64,000 nucleotides of DNA from Megaustenia siamemsis (GCA_032433765.1 JAVIAB010000159.1:1240001-1304000); one strand, 5' to 3'. Counted from the stretch's first letter, positions 10,906 through 24,268 are shown. Program-made: numbers and translations. The notes: generated from the sequence alone by a model not told the origin.

Positions 10906-11029
10906 TGTGATGTATGAGATTGTTATGTTGAATTAAAACTGCACTTCACAAATCACATTTATAAGACTTTTCTCATGTTTGTGTTTTATTCTGTATTATT
11001 TAATGGCCCCCGTTAGTAAAATTTATACT

Positions 11030-12133
<1,104 letters not shown>

Positions 12134-12315
12134 TTATAGTCTAAAATATTGTCTTTGTTTATTTGGAAGCTTTGAATTGGGGGAATAAAACTATAACATT
12201 TGTATGTGACAATCTAAATGAGTGACTGACCCTGTTGTGTGTGCAAATAGTAACATCAATATCTTAATATCAATAGGTGACTTCAAGTGTTGTTAGCTGT
12301 AATTGTGTACTTTAC

Positions 12316-12392
12316 CTCAGCATTATCCATATAGACAAAAGGTCCATGCTCAGGGCAACTTCCTTCAAATTTCTGCTGACATTTCTCACAAT
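12316..12392 (-). CDS. Zinc-finger gene copy 1, exon 4: PRDM9-type zinc knuckle
   Basis: A 77-nt minus-strand exon, acceptor TTTGTTCAG (ending 12,393), donor GTAAAGT (starting 12,315), entering in phase 1 and leaving in phase 0. It encodes CEKCQQKFEGSCPEHGP and a short acidic tail. The spacing C-x2-C-x7-C-x2-H followed by GP is that of the knuckle just before the SET domain in PRDM9 and related proteins (family knowledge). The next exon begins only 251 bases downstream and holds no SET sequence, so either this gene lost the SET domain or it belongs to a SET-less branch. One base differs from copy 2 (Pro to Thr between the third Cys and the His). Confidence 0.8.
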
Positions 12393-12589
12393 CTGAACAA
12401 AGAAATGGATTATCAATGCAGTGGTTTAACATACAGACTGACAAAGATGGCAGCGTGAAATGAGATACAAGTGTGAAATAACTGTCAACATTAACTGACA
12501 TAATAAAAAGTATGTGAGAGTGGGTCCTACTCACTGGCATAAAGGAACTGCTCACACCACATGTGGAGGCTCACAACATTCCCAAGACA

Positions 12590-13335
12590 CCATTTGTGGA
12601 GGCTCACAACATTCTCAAGAAACAACTTGTGGAGGCTCAGAACATTCTCAAGACACCACTTGTGGAGGCTCATAGTGTTCTCATGACCCTATTGTGAAGG
12701 CTCATAATGTTCTCATGACACCTCTTGTGGAGCCTCAAAGTGTTCTCATGACACCTCTTGTGGAGGCTCCAAGTGTTCTCATGACCCCTCTTGTGAAGGC
12801 GTGTAGTGTTCTCATGACACCTCTTGTGGAGGCTCAAAGTGTTCTCATGACCCCTCTTGTGAAGGCTTGTAGTGTTCTCATGACACCTCTTGTGAAGGCT
12901 TGTACTGTTCTCATGACACCTCTTGTGAAGGCTTGTAGTGTTCTCATGACACCTCTTGTGAAGGCTTGTAGTGTTCTCATGACACCTCTTGTGAAGGCTT
13001 GTAGTGTTCTCATGACACCTCTGTGAAGGCTTGTAGTGTTCTCATGACATCTCTTGTGAAGGCTTGTAGTGTTCTCATGACACCTCTTGTGAAGGCTTGT
13101 AGTGTTCTCATGACCACTCTTGTGAAGGCTTGTAGTGTTCTCATGACACCTCTTGTGAAGGCTTGTAGTGTTCTCATGACCCATGATGTGGAGGCTCATA
13201 GTGTTCTCATGACCCCTCTTGTGTATGCTTGTAGTGTTCTCATGACCTCACTTTGGAGGCTCATAGTGTTCTCATGACCCCTCTTGTGAAGGCTTGTAGT
13301 GTTCTCATAACCCCTCTTGTAGAGACTTGTGGTGT
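12590..13335. repeat. 33-bp minisatellite in intron 3, copy 1
   Basis: About 22 tandem units with core GTGTTCTCATGACACCTCTT, mostly 33 bp, with early units more diverged. Because 33 is a multiple of three, spurious frames stay open through it on both strands (11-residue repeats such as VKACSVLMTPL). It abuts a LINE-A fragment at 13,336. The copy 2 array (53,690-54,245) is shorter. Confidence 0.9.
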
Positions 13336-13600
13336 TCCTAAAACAAACGATGAAGTTTTAAAACAACTAAAAATGAAAAGAGAACTACTAAACACATTAA
13401 GAAAAAAGATAAATGAAATTTTTGGGCACGTTTAAAAGACACAACAGCCTACTAAAAGTAAAATTGGAAGGGAAAATACATGGTAAGAAATTCAGAGGCA
13501 GACCAAAACTAGCAAGAATGAGTAGTATCAAAAGATGGACAAGCGAGTAAAATGGAGCTCCACGGTAGCCAACCTTCGAAGTGGAGATGGCACTCAATTC
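13336..13600 (+). mobile_element. LINE-A C-terminal fragment, copy 1
   Basis: Plus strand: TNDEVLKQLKMKRELLN, then the FGHV and KRWTS regions with frameshifts and a deletion. Adjoins the 33-bp array. Counterpart 54,246-54,545. Confidence 0.8.
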
Positions 13601-14528
13601 AGTTAAACTCATGTAGAAAGTTCTCTCACTTGGCTCACAACCTGTCTGGGTGACTGATGAGGGTCTTCTAACTGATGTATCCAGGTTCCTCTTTCCACCA
13701 ATAACTATTTTAACTCTAATTGGTCACATGGTCTCTTTGTTCAAGACCTGACTTTTACACAATCATGTGGTCTCCACTTTGACCATGACCAGTTCCTTAA
13801 AGAACAATGGTTATGGTTGGCCCCTGCAACGTGAATTGTGAAATTATAAATCCCCCCTGACTAACATGAACCTCAGAGAGTCACACCAGTGCTGCAAAAT
13901 CATGAACGACACTCCATTCCGCCTTTCACTATTAGCATACAGCTGTTTTAGGGATATACAATCAGCCATTATGATGACGTAACACACACAACAATGGCTG
14001 CGCCCATAAAATCCCAATTACTCTAATAAATGCAACCAACAACGCACAAAAAGATGATGTACAATCTCTAAAGTGTAAACTTTGGTTGACTTGGCAGAGC
14101 AGTCCATATCAATGAGTTGTAACATGTAAATATTTGGCGTCAAACAATTCCAACGATGGCCTTAGAACAGCACTCAATGTGTTGATATAAACTGCATATC
14201 AACTCTAGACAGGGGAAGGTCGCATTCACAAAATTGGACTTGACAAAGAGAAACATTGAGGTGAGTACGACTCAGCATCATCAGCCAAAACTTATTAAGT
14301 GGATCATCAGATTGACTTCAACGCAGAAAATTGCAGTGAAGAGCTGAAATTAATCAGTCCCCAAATGAAATTTCTGCAGCGTTCGATAGAATATGAACCT
14401 CATTCCACCATTTTGGAACTAGAAGTCCCTTAAAGAACAAATGAGCAGTCACCCTCCCTAGCTACTATTATTTGTATTATCAGCATTATATCCCTACAAC
14501 AGACCATTGTCAATGAGATAAAACTTAC
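13601..14528. other. Intron 3 sequence without recognised features, copy 1
   Basis: Unique-looking DNA. About 325 bp present in copy 2 (54,797-55,118) is missing near 13,820, with CCCTG at both edges in copy 2. No gene or motif recognised. Confidence 0.6.
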
Positions 14529-14640
14529 ACAAAAAACTGTCAGGACAAGAAAGAGATGGAGAATTAGTCTGTTCCATCTTAATAACAGTGGACACATTAC
14601 TTTCTTCCTCTCTCTTTGCTTCCATCTTTACTGTCTGACC
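14529..14640 (-). CDS. Zinc-finger gene copy 1, exon 3
   Basis: A 112-nt minus-strand exon with acceptor CTATTTCCAG (ending 14,641) and donor GTAAGT (starting 14,528), entering in phase 0 and leaving in phase 1. It encodes an acidic, Ser-rich segment with VKMEA near the start and IKMEQ in the middle, ending in CPDSFL. The split codon completed by exon 4 gives Tyr, producing the junction FLYCEKC. Preservation of phase across this junction is strong evidence that the exon is real. Copy 2 (55,824-55,935) has six amino-acid changes and one silent change. Confidence 0.75.
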
Positions 14641-15094
14641 CTGGAAATAGTTTGTACATTTAGAACATCACATTTAAAAAATAAAATAGAATTATGGGGG
14701 CACTAAAAGCATATATAGCTAGTTAAATCAATCAGACCTGGCAATATTAATGGTTCAAAAGGCAGAACTGCCATTAAAATCATGACAATTAATACATGTG
14801 ATATCTAAGGAAAGGAAGCTTATTGTGGATAAATGATGTACACAAAAAAAAAATTGTAGAAATTGGCACAGATGAGTTGTGCAAAAAAATTAACAGCAGA
14901 TATGATTGTGAGTGAAAAGTGAAAACAGAAACAGCAGATATAACAGTAATGAGTGAAAAGTGGAAACAGAAACAGCAGTAATGTACCTTTATACATTAAG
15001 GAGTTAAAGAGATAGAAAGATTAGTAGAGTTCATTATACACCCTGACATGGCAAGTTAAATAGAGGAAGTAGTCTAGCATTCAGAAAGAATAAT
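14641..15094. other. Intron sequence, copy 1
   Basis: AT-rich, with two ~40-bp units around AGTGAAAAGTGGAAACAGAA (14,908-14,990); copy 2 has one. No gene seen. Confidence 0.6.
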
Positions 15095-15560
15095 GACAGT
15101 GCACATTAAAGAGAAAATGGGATATAGAACATACACTCAAATATATCCCCCTTGCAATGAAACTGGCAACAAAGAAGAATATGAAGAATTGACAGTGATC
15201 TCAGTGACACCAACAAAAGAAGTGAACAAACAAGATAATTTAATTGTCAGGTGAACTTCAATGAAAGACCTGGAAGCAATAGAACAGAGCTTGAAGAACA
15301 ACTAGGAGCTTTTGGAGATCCCTGTAGCAAAATAAATAGAAATGGCAGGAAACTGTTAGAACTGTACAACCAATATGATTTGTACACTACATGTAAACAT
15401 GATTTTTTTATTTAAACACAGGAAATCACAAGTGGAACAACCTAGAGTGTAGAAGCCAGATTGACTTCATACTTACACAATGAAAAGACAAGAGAACAGC
15501 CATGAGCTGTACTAAACATAAGTGCTGATACAGGCTATAAACTGTTAAACAATGACAGCA
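15095..15560 (+). mobile_element. LINE endonuclease fragment, copy 1
   Basis: Plus strand: IYPPCNETGN, VKVNFNERPGSN-like, LGAFGDPCSKINRNGRKLLE and LYNQYDLYTTC, the middle of a non-LTR endonuclease, with several breaks. Counterpart 56,330-56,790. Confidence 0.7.
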
Positions 15561-16139
15561 AGAAGTGGAAGTAGCAACAACCAATGGAAACTATTCCAGA
15601 ACATATTCCTCCTCTGAATCATCTTCCTGGTAGTCCATGTGACATGTATTCCATTTGTTCCTGACAAGCCTCTTTGATTCCTCATAAGTTACTTGTATCA
15701 ACTTGTTTTAATTTACCAACTTCACATCTGAACACTTGCTCTTTAAACCTCTACCTTAGTTTAGGCAGCCGTGATGTCAAATACAGAACTCCCTCCCACA
15801 AAGTCTGATCAGAATGTTTGTCTAGCCACCACTCCCAGAAAAGTTACACCAACACTTTATATTATGATTCACCTAATTCATGACATTTAATCTCTCATAT
15901 TAACAGTGAACACCTATATTTGTTTATACAGAAATACAATTTCATAATTTCTGTGAATAAAAGTGAAAGTCATAATTTTTTGACCATTTCATTTTGTTAA
16001 ATTTATTTGTGGAGTAGGTCTGTGTTTTTGTGTTCACCATGCTGGTGACCATCAGTGATTTCATATTTAATGATCTGCTTAATTCACAACATTTAATCTC
16101 TCATATTGGCAGTGAACAACTATATTTGTTGATACAATA
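15561..16139. other. Intron sequence, copy 1
   Basis: No gene recognised. A ~60-bp motif around CATTTAATCTCTCATATT and TATATTTGTTTATACA occurs twice (about 15,885 and 16,090), also in copy 2. Confidence 0.5.
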
Positions 16140-16680
16140 ATCATCAAGTACCAAGCCTGCTGGTGTAAATGATCATGTCTCTCCACAACTTTCGATCTCG
16201 ACAGTTATTTACCATTTCTGTTTTTGACCTTCTACCAAACCATTCTCTTAAGCCATCTGGAATCTTTTCTTTTGTTTCCCTCTATATCTTTGTCTCTCAA
16301 TTTTCCCAGTTGTTACAATATATTCCAGCTGTTCCCTTCTCATTACATGGCCTAAAAATGATTGTTTCTTCCTAATATTGGAAATTAGCTCAAATCTTGC
16401 TTTGGCCTCTTTCAGAAAGATTTTATAACTCTTCTTAGCTGTCCATGGTATTCCCAACATTCTTCTGTAAAACCACATTTCTACAGCATCCAGTGATTTT
16501 CTTGGCTGTTGTCCTATTTTTCATGATCTACATCCATATGTTAAGACTGGCTCTACATAACATTTAAGAACTCTTTTTCTTGTTTCTATTGTCAAAAAAT
16601 AAATTGCAAAGTATCTTCCTAATTTTTTGAAACCTGCTTGTGTGTGAGCCATTCTGCATCTCACCTCTATACAATAATAT
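16140..16680 (-). mobile_element. LINE-B 3' part, copy 1
   Basis: Minus strand: EMWFYRRMLGIPWTAKKS, then FLGHVMRREQLEYI and the same 3' end as at 1,565. Older than that copy. Counterpart 57,405-57,940. Confidence 0.85.
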
Positions 16681-17061
16681 TATTTATAATTTCTGTGAGT
16701 AAAAGTGAAGGTAATACTTTTTTTAAAGTTTCATTTTTGTGAAATTTGTCTTGGAAGTTGAACTATATTTTTGTGACCACAGTGCCGGTAAAAGTGACAG
16801 TCATAAACACTGGGCTATAAGGATGGCAATTGTTATTTTAGAAAATTTGTGAGATGAACTGAAATAAAAGATCGCAATGTCAGCGGCGTTACATAAATAA
16901 TAAATATTTTTATAGCAGAAAGGCAGGAACAGATAATGAAAGCTGAGTAGACAGCAATCCTGAATGTAAGATAGAAACATCAGAATGTGTGTCTGGGAAA
17001 GGGCTTCATTTGTGTCATTTTAAAGTTTCATTTGCATCATCGAGACTTAGTTTATTTCAGT

Positions 17062-17225
17062 TCAAGAAATGTGTCCTGAGCTGGTGTGTTCCTTTGTCAA
17101 CCTGTCAACCTCATTATTTCCAGGAATACTGCAGTGAGATGTAATCCATTGAATCACAGATCTTATGTATCTCTGGCAGAGCATGAGTTGTTCTCTTAGA
17201 TTGTTGTCCAGAATTAATTGTAATG
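17062..17225 (-). mobile_element. Retroelement RNase H fragment, copy 1
   Basis: Minus strand: LCQRYIRSVIQWITSHCSIP and GNNEVDRLTKE match the C-terminal end of a retroelement RNase H (H in SHC, D in VDRL). A part of it became a 62-bp minisatellite in copy 2. Confidence 0.75.
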
Positions 17226-17300
17226 GGGGACTGACTGGTTGGTCTTGAGGCAAGATTGTGAGTTCAAATCTAGGCTGTACCAGTTGGGATAACTAATATG
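17226..17300 (+). mobile_element. SINE (S4) head only, copy 1
   Basis: Only the tRNA-like head survives (TGAGTTCAAATCTAGG, ACCAGTTGGG). Where copy 2 continues into the SINE body, copy 1 switches to LINE-A. Confidence 0.7.
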
Positions 17301-18285
17301 TAATTTGTACTGGGAGCAAACAGAAATAATAAGATATAACAAGGTGAACTCTACACCCATGGACATAAAAAGAGGAGTAAGACAAGGATGCATCCTATCA
17401 CCAAGCTTGTTCAATCTATACACTGAGCAAATCTTTAAAAACATCTCAGAGATACCAGGCCTAAACATTACTGGAAAGATAATCAATAGCCTGAGATATG
17501 CTGATGATACTGTTCTACTAGCAGAACATCCTAAGACCTACAACAATTGCTTAATGTGATAAACATAACAAGCAAAAAACATGGACTAGAAATGAATATC
17601 AAAAAGACTAAAACTATGATCATAAACAAAGAAAATTCTCAAGACCTACAATTAAATATCACAGTTGAGGGAATACATCTGGAGACAGTCCAGAGTTACA
17701 ACTACCTGGGACATACTATAACCAATGATGGAAAATGTAAAACTGAAATAAATAAAAGAATAGGTATGGCAAAAAGTAATTTCAATGCCATGAAAAATAT
17801 ACTAACAACAAAACAAATATCAACAGGGCTGAATCTAAGAATGACAAAATGTTATATCTTCTCAATATTCCTGTATGGTGCATAAACATGGACATTAGAC
17901 AAGAAAACAGAACAGAAAATTGAAGCCTTTGAAATGTGGATTTATAGAAGAATAGGTAGAATTGGATGGAAAGAAAAGATAACAATGATGAAGTTTTTAA
18001 ACAACTGAAAATAAAAAGAGAATTACTAAATACAATTAAGACAAGACAAATGAAATTTTTGGGGCATGTTAAAAGACACGACAGCCTACTAAAAGTAATA
18101 TTGGAAGAAAAATACAAGGTAAAAGAGGCAGAAGCAGACCAAGACTAACATGGACGAGTAACATCAAAAGATGGACAAGTCAATCTATGACAGCCTGCAC
18201 CATCAAAGCAAGAAACAGAGTAGAATGGCGATCCATGATAGACAACCTTTCGTTGCGGAGAAGGCACTCGATGATGATGATGATA
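17301..18285 (+). mobile_element. LINE-A 3' part, copy 1 only
   Basis: Plus strand: GVRQGCILSPSLFNLYTEQI, LRYADDTVLLAE, then YNYLGHTITNDGK, LYGA-stop-TWTLDKKTEQ and FLGHVKRHDSLL. Three or four breaks. It ends with a GATGATGATGAT tail (18,270-18,281). Copy 2 has the remainder of SINE S4 instead. Confidence 0.9.
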
Positions 18286-18679
18286 ATAAACACAACTATT
18301 AAGAAATATTCACTTGCGAAAATGGAAATCCAAGAAGCTAACAAAATAAAGATGAAACATGAAAGAAAAAGTCAAAGTGACAAGGGAAAAAAATATATAT
18401 ATATAAAATATGAACCAAAAATAAAAAGGCAATATGACTGCATTGAGTACAGACTAGAAACAGTACACTATGAAAGAATAATTATAGATGAAATAATAAA
18501 ATGATAGTGAAACATTAAACAATAATTATAGAGAAGTAACCAGGAATCTATGCAAAAAAAAATGTTACAGAAATGAGAAGCTGAACTGAATAATGTTACA
18601 TAATAATAATAATGATAAAATAATGAAAATGAGAAAGAAGAAAGTGAACCAAGACTAACTAGAAGTGAAGAGGTGAACT
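18286..18679. other. Intron sequence, copy 1
   Basis: AT-rich. A plus-strand frame at 18,187-18,504 runs from LINE-A into this DNA and has no homologous support in copy 2. Nothing else seen. Confidence 0.5.
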
Positions 18680-18850
18680 CAAACCTCCAGCTAACTTCTT
18701 AACATAACATCATAAAATTACAACAACAAACAAAGGTGAAGACAGTACTTCAGCTAACATCTTAACATAACATCAACAAACAAAGGTGAATAAAGTACTT
18801 CAGCTAACATCTTAACAAAGCAATAAGAACCAAAGATGAAGATATTGTGG
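18680..18850. repeat. ~50-bp repeat in intron 2, copy 1
   Basis: About three units with core CTTCAGCTAACATCTTAACA followed by a CATCAACAAACAAAGGTGAA segment. Copy 2 (59,690-59,870) has about four. Confidence 0.8.
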
Positions 18851-19122
18851 ATCTAGTTAAATCAAATATTGGCCAGAGGTAAATATGTGATTATAGTGTT
18901 GAAATATGATGTTATTTGAGATGTTACAATCCATTAGGAGAAACATCACATTTGTTGATAATCCCAAACAATTAGTTTCCCACTAAGAGTTGTAAACACA
19001 AAAGAAACTTGCTACATCTTGAATCCAGCAATACTGAGTATAAAATGGGGCAACATTCTGCATCACTATTTGGTTGATAAACATAACAATATTGTTACAG
19101 ATAGATAAATAATTGCACTCAC

Positions 19123-19197
19123 ATCACCAGCAAGTTGTTTTTTTATATAATCTTGTAGGAATGGAATATTTGCTTCCATCTTTACTTTCAAGGTGGC
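19123..19197 (-). CDS. Zinc-finger gene copy 1, exon 2
   Basis: A 75-nt minus-strand exon, 25 codons, phase 0 at both ends, between acceptor TATATTTCTAG (ending 19,198) and donor GTGAGT (starting 19,122). It encodes ATLKVKMEANIPFLQDYIKK plus QLAGD. VKME is another psi-K-x-E site, and the rest looks like a short amphipathic helix. Being a multiple of three in phase 0/0, it could be skipped without breaking the frame. Copy 2 (60,163-60,237) has three amino-acid changes and two silent ones. No known domain is recognised. Confidence 0.7.
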
Positions 19198-19439
19198 CTA
19201 GAAATATAAAAATTGATGTCAATGTTTAGATTATTGGTTGCTTCAATTTTTGCTGATCTGTTCACATGTTAACAAATAAGAAAATAATGTGAGTTATCAC
19301 ACCTGAAAAATAGATTCTTTCTTGAGTGAGACAGAAATGTTGTGAGTATGAGCTCTTGGAAGGTAAAAATTGTCAAACATAATGGTTCATTGGCAAATTA
19401 CAACAATACAAGGGCAAAAGAGCATTAGAATGGTTCACT

Positions 19440-22400
19440 GAAACTTACAACAACAAAGACAGGGTTATTAGAGTGCATTAGACAGATTCTTTGGAAACTT
19501 ACAACAAAGACAAGGGTAAGAGAGCATTAGACATATTCTTTGGAAACTTATCACAAAGACAAGGGTATTAGAGCATTAAACAGATTCTTTGGAAACTTAC
19601 AACAAAGACAAGGGTAAGAGAGCATTAGACATATTCTTTGGAAACTTATCACAAAGACAAGGGTATTAGAGCATTAAACAGATTCTTTGGAAACTTACAA
19701 CAAAGACAAGGGTAAGAGAGCATTAGACAGATTCTTTGGAAACTTATAACAAAGGCAAGGGTAAGAGAGCATTAGACAGATTCTTTGGAAACTTATAACA
19801 AAGACAAGGGTAAGAGAGCATTAGACAGATTCTTTGGAAACTTATAACAACAAGACAAGTGAATAAGAGCATTAGTCAGAAACATTGGAATCTTACAACA
19901 AAAACAAGGTTAATAGACCATTAGGCAGATTCATTGGAAATTTACAAAAACAAAGACAAGGTTATTATAGTGCATTAGACAGATTCATTGGAAATTTATC
20001 ACAAAGACAAGGGTAACAAAGCATTAGACAGATTCATTGGAAACTTACAACAAAGACAAGGATATTAGTGCATTAGACAGATTCATTGGAAACTTATCAC
20101 AAAGACAAGGGTATTAGAGCATTAGACAGATTCATTGGAAACTTATCACAAAGATAAGGGTATTAGAGCATTAGACAGATTCATTTGAAGCTTATCACAA
20201 AGATAAGGGTATTAGAACATTAGACAGATTCATTGGAAACTTATCACAAAGACAAGGGTATTAGAGCATTAGACAGATTCATTGGAAACTTATCACAAAG
20301 ACAAGGGTATTAGAACATTAGACAGATTCATTGGAAGCTTACAGCAACAAAGCCAATGGTATTAGAGAATTAGACAGATTCATTGGAAACTTATCACAAA
20401 GATAAGGGTATTAGAGCATTAGACAGATTCATTGGAAACTTATCACAAAGACAAGGGTATTAGAGCATTAGACAGATTCATTGGAAACTTATCACAAAGA
20501 TAAGGGTATTAGAGCATTAGACAGATTCATTTGAAGCTTATCACAAAGATAAGGTATTAGAACATTAGACAGATTCATTGGAAACTTATCACAAAGACAA
20601 GGGTATTAGAGCATTAGACAGATTCATTGGAAACTTATCACAAAGAAGGGTATTAGAACATTAGACAGATTCATTTGAAGCTTACAGCAACAAAGCCAAT
20701 GGTATTAGAGAATTAGACAGATTCATTGGAAACTTATCACAAAGATAAGGGTATTAGAGCATTAGACAGATTCATTTGAAGCTTACAGCAACAAAGCCAA
20801 TGGTATTAGAGAATTAGACAGATTCATTGGAAACTTATCACAAAGATAAGGGTATTAGAGCATTAGACAGATTCATTGGAAACTTATCACAAAGACAAGG
20901 GTATTAGAGCATTAGACAGATTCATTGGAAATTTATCACAAAGACAAGGGTATTAGAGCATTAGACAGATTCATTGGAAACTTATCACAAAGACAAGGAT
21001 ATTAGAGCATTAGACAGATTCATTGGAAACTTATCACAAAGACAAGGATATTAGAGCATTAGACAGATTCATTGGAAACTTATCACAAAGACAAGGGTAT
21101 TAGAGCATTAGACAGATTCATTGGAAACTTATCACAAAGACAAGGGTATTAGAACATTAGACAGATTCATTAGAAACTTATCCCAAAGATAAGGGTATTA
21201 GAGCATTAGACAGATTCATTGGAAACTTATCACAAAGATAAGGGTATTAGAGCATTAGACAGATTCATTGGAAACTTATCACAAAGATAAGGGTATTAGA
21301 GCATTAGACAGATTCATTGGAAACTTATCACAAAGATAAGGGTATTAGAGCATTAGACAGATTCATTGGAAACTTATCACAAGACAAGGGTATTAGAGCA
21401 TTAAACAGATTCTTTGGAAACTTATAACAACAAAGACAAGTGAATAGAGCATTAGTCAGAAACATTGGAATCTTACAACAAAAACAAGGTTAATAGACCA
21501 TTAGGCAGATTCATTGGAAATTTACAAAACAAAGACAAGGTTATTATAGTGCATTAGACAGATTCATTGGAATTTATCACAAAGACAAGGGTAACAAAGC
21601 ATTAGACAGATTCATTGGAAACTTACAACAAAGACAAGGATATTAGTGCATTAGACAGATTCATTGGAAACTTATCACAAAGACAAGGGTATTAGAGCAT
21701 TAGACAGATTCATTGGAAACTTATCACAAAGATAAGGGTATTAGAGCATTAGACAGATTCATTTGAAGCTTATCACAAAGATAAGGGTATTAGAACATTA
21801 GACAGATTCATTGGAAACTTATCACAAAGACAAGGGTATTAGAGCATTAGACAGATTCATTGGAAACTTATCACAAAGACAAGGGTATTAGAACATTAGA
21901 CAGATTCATTTGAAGCTTACAGCAACAAAGCCAATGGTATTAGAGAATTAGACAGATTCATTGGAAACTTATCACAAAGATAAGGGTATTAGAGCATTAG
22001 ACAGATTCATTGGAAACTTATCACAAAGACAAGGGTATTAGAGCATTAGACAGATTCATTGGAAACTTATCACAAAGATAAGGGTATTAGAGCATTAGAC
22101 AGATTCATTTGAAGCTTATCACAAAGATAAGGGTATTAGAACATTAGACAGATTCATTGGAAACTTATCACAAAGACAAGGGTATTAGAGCATTAGACAG
22201 ATTCATTGGAAACTTATCACAAAGACAAGGGTATTAGAACATTAGACAGATTCATTTGAAGCTTACAGCAACAAAGCCAATGGTATTAGAGAATTAGACA
22301 GATTCATTGGAAACTTATCACAAAGATAAGGGTATTAGAGCATTAGACAGATTCATTTGAAGCTTACAGCAACAAAGCCAATGGTATTAGAGAATTAGAC

Positions 22401-23445
22401 AGATTCATTGGAAACTTATCACAAAGATAAGGGTATTAGAGCATTAGACAGATTCATTGGAAACTTATCACAAAGACAAGGGTATTAGAGCATTAGACAG
22501 ATTCATTGGAAATTTATCACAAAGACAAGGGTATTAGAGCATTAGACAGATTCATTGGAAACTTATCACAAAGACAAGGATATTAGAGCATTAGACAGAT
22601 TCATTGGAAACTTATCACAAAGACAAGGATATTAGAGCATTAGACAGATTCATTGGAAACTTATCACAAAGACAAGGGTATTAGAGCATTAGACAGATTC
22701 ATTGGAAACTTATCACAAAGACAAGGGTATTAGAACATTAGACAGATTCATTAGAAACTTATCCAAAGATAAGGGTATTAGAGCATTAGACAGATTCATT
22801 GGAAACTTATCACAAAGATAAGGGTATTAGAGCATTAGACAGATTCATTGGAAACTTATCACAAAGATAAGGGTATTAGAGCATTAGACAGATTCATTGG
22901 AAACTTATCACAAAGATAAGGGTATTAGAGCATTAGACAGATTCATTGGAAACTTATCACAAAGACAAGGGTATGAGAGCATTAAACAGATTCATTTGAA
23001 GCTTACAGCAACAAAGCCAATGGTATTAGAGCATTAGACAGATTCATTGGAAACTTATCACAAAGACAAGGGTATTAGAGCATTAGACAGATTCATTGGA
23101 AACTTATCACAAAGACAAGGGTATTAGAGCATTAAACAGATTCATTGGAAACTTATCACAAAGACAAGGGTATTAGAGATTAGACAGATTCATTGGAAAC
23201 TTATCACAAAGACAAGGGTATTAGAGCATTAGACAGATTCATTGGAAACTTATCACAAAGACAAGGGTATTAGAGAATTAGACAGATTCATTGGAAACTT
23301 ATCACAAAGACAAGGGTATTAGAGCATTAAACAGATTCATTGGAAACTTATCACAAAGACAAGGGTATTAGAACATTAGACAGATCATTGGAAACTTATC
23401 ACAAAGACAAGGGTATTAGAGCATTAGACAGATTCATTGGAAACC
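19440..23445. repeat. 49-bp minisatellite with higher-order structure, copy 1
   Basis: About 80 head-to-tail units with core GCATTAGACAGATTCATTGG and AACTTATCACAAAGACAAGG, nearly all 49 bp, filling most of the intron between exons 1b and 2. A distinctive run of variant units (for example GCATTAGTCAGAAACATTGG) at about 19,846 returns at about 21,424, showing that a block of roughly 1.57 kb was duplicated inside the array. Confidence 0.95.
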
Positions 23446-23973
23446 AGGGCTTGCTTTGCACATCTCTTGTTGTCTTTTCTCTTCACAGGCAACATCTGAC
23501 CACCTACTTCATATGATTGATATTTTCACAAGCTGCACTAGAAATTTCAAAACAAAAGAAAAGATAGAATTTTAAGGGAAAGATCCAACAATTTGCAGTA
23601 GAGACCTACATGTAGTAGACCAACATAAACATCTTTGAAAGACAAGAGAGAAAACTTCTAAGTGAAATAAACTAAACAAGAGAGAAAACTTCTAAGTGAA
23701 ATAAACTAAACAAGAGAGAAAACTTCTAAGTGAAATAAACAAACAGGACAAAGAACACCCTGCTGGCATCCATATCCACTCTTTCCTAGGTTCAATGTCT
23801 CCAAGTGGACAAATCTGTTGAACAGTGTCCCCCCAGCCAGCACCATCCATAATTTTCCAGTTTTGAACCAGCTGTCCTTTCTCTTACCAATCTCACTGTA
23901 CAACAAAATACTTCCACAATTTGATAAAGTACATCTGTTACTGCATGTCTTTAATACCAAACAATCAACTCAC
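23446..23973. other. Intron between the 49-bp array and exon 1b, copy 1
   Basis: Contains the 34-bp triplet and a minus-strand frame (23,706-23,960) with GKLWMVLAGGTLFNRF that stays open in copy 2 (63,205-63,459) with a few replacements. I recognise no family; there is no splice evidence. Confidence 0.4.
23646..23745. repeat. 34-bp tandem triplet, copy 1
   Basis: Three units of AAGAGAGAAAACTTCTAAGT plus GAAATAAACTAAAC downstream (in gene direction) of exon 1b. Copy 2 has the same triplet at 63,143-63,243. Confidence 0.85.
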
Positions 23974-24034
23974 TTTATTCTCTGGTTCTTCTTTTATATT
24001 TTCCACTTTAATCAAATTCTGAGTTTCCATATTT
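23974..24034 (-). CDS. Zinc-finger gene copy 1, initiator exon 1b
   Basis: Minus-strand exon bounded by CTGACAG (ending at 24,035) and a GTGAGT donor starting at 23,973. Four bases precede an ATG, then 19 codons run to the donor in phase 0. The peptide contains IKVEN and IKEEP, both psi-K-x-E. Short exons with this motif are common at the start of arthropod and other invertebrate C2H2 genes, where the lysine is a candidate SUMO site (family knowledge; no modification is shown here). The 54-bp minisatellite lies directly upstream and the 49-bp minisatellite fills the downstream intron. The copy 2 counterpart, 63,473-63,533, differs at one base (last codon Lys to Gln). Confidence 0.65.
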
Positions 24035-24052
24035 CTGTCAGTCTGAGAATGA

Positions 24053-24268
24053 AAGAATAAGGTCCCATGTTAGTGAGAGCAAATACTGGAATAATGAGAC
24101 TAATGAAAGAATAAGGTCTCATGTTAGTGAGAGCAAATACTGAAATAATGAGATCAATGAAGGAATAAGGTCTCATGTTAGTGAGAGCAAATACTGGAAT
24201 AATGAGACTAATGAAAGAATAAGGTCTCATGTTAGTGAGAGCAAATACTGGAATAGTGAGACCAATGA
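24053..24268. repeat. 54-bp minisatellite, copy 1
   Basis: Four units with core GGTCTCATGTTAGTGAGAGC and AAATACTGGAATAATGAGAC, starting just upstream of exon 1b. At 18 codons per unit it stays open on the minus strand, which is not evidence of coding. Confidence 0.9.

Noticed and set aside
12694..13277. Frames on both strands encoding 11-residue repeats
   Set aside because: Product of the 33-bp minisatellite (a multiple of three), inside an intron.
18187..18504. 105-codon basic frame
   Set aside because: Starts in the LINE-A tail and runs into AT-rich intron; not preserved in copy 2.
19440..23445. CRISPR-like array or centromeric satellite
   Set aside because: Units are directly adjacent with no unique spacers, the genome is eukaryotic, and the array lies within an intron flanked by real exons.
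23478..23520. Plus-strand exon after TTTTCTCTTCACAG
   Set aside because: A good acceptor-like string, but no open frame or donor follows and the gene here is on the other strand.
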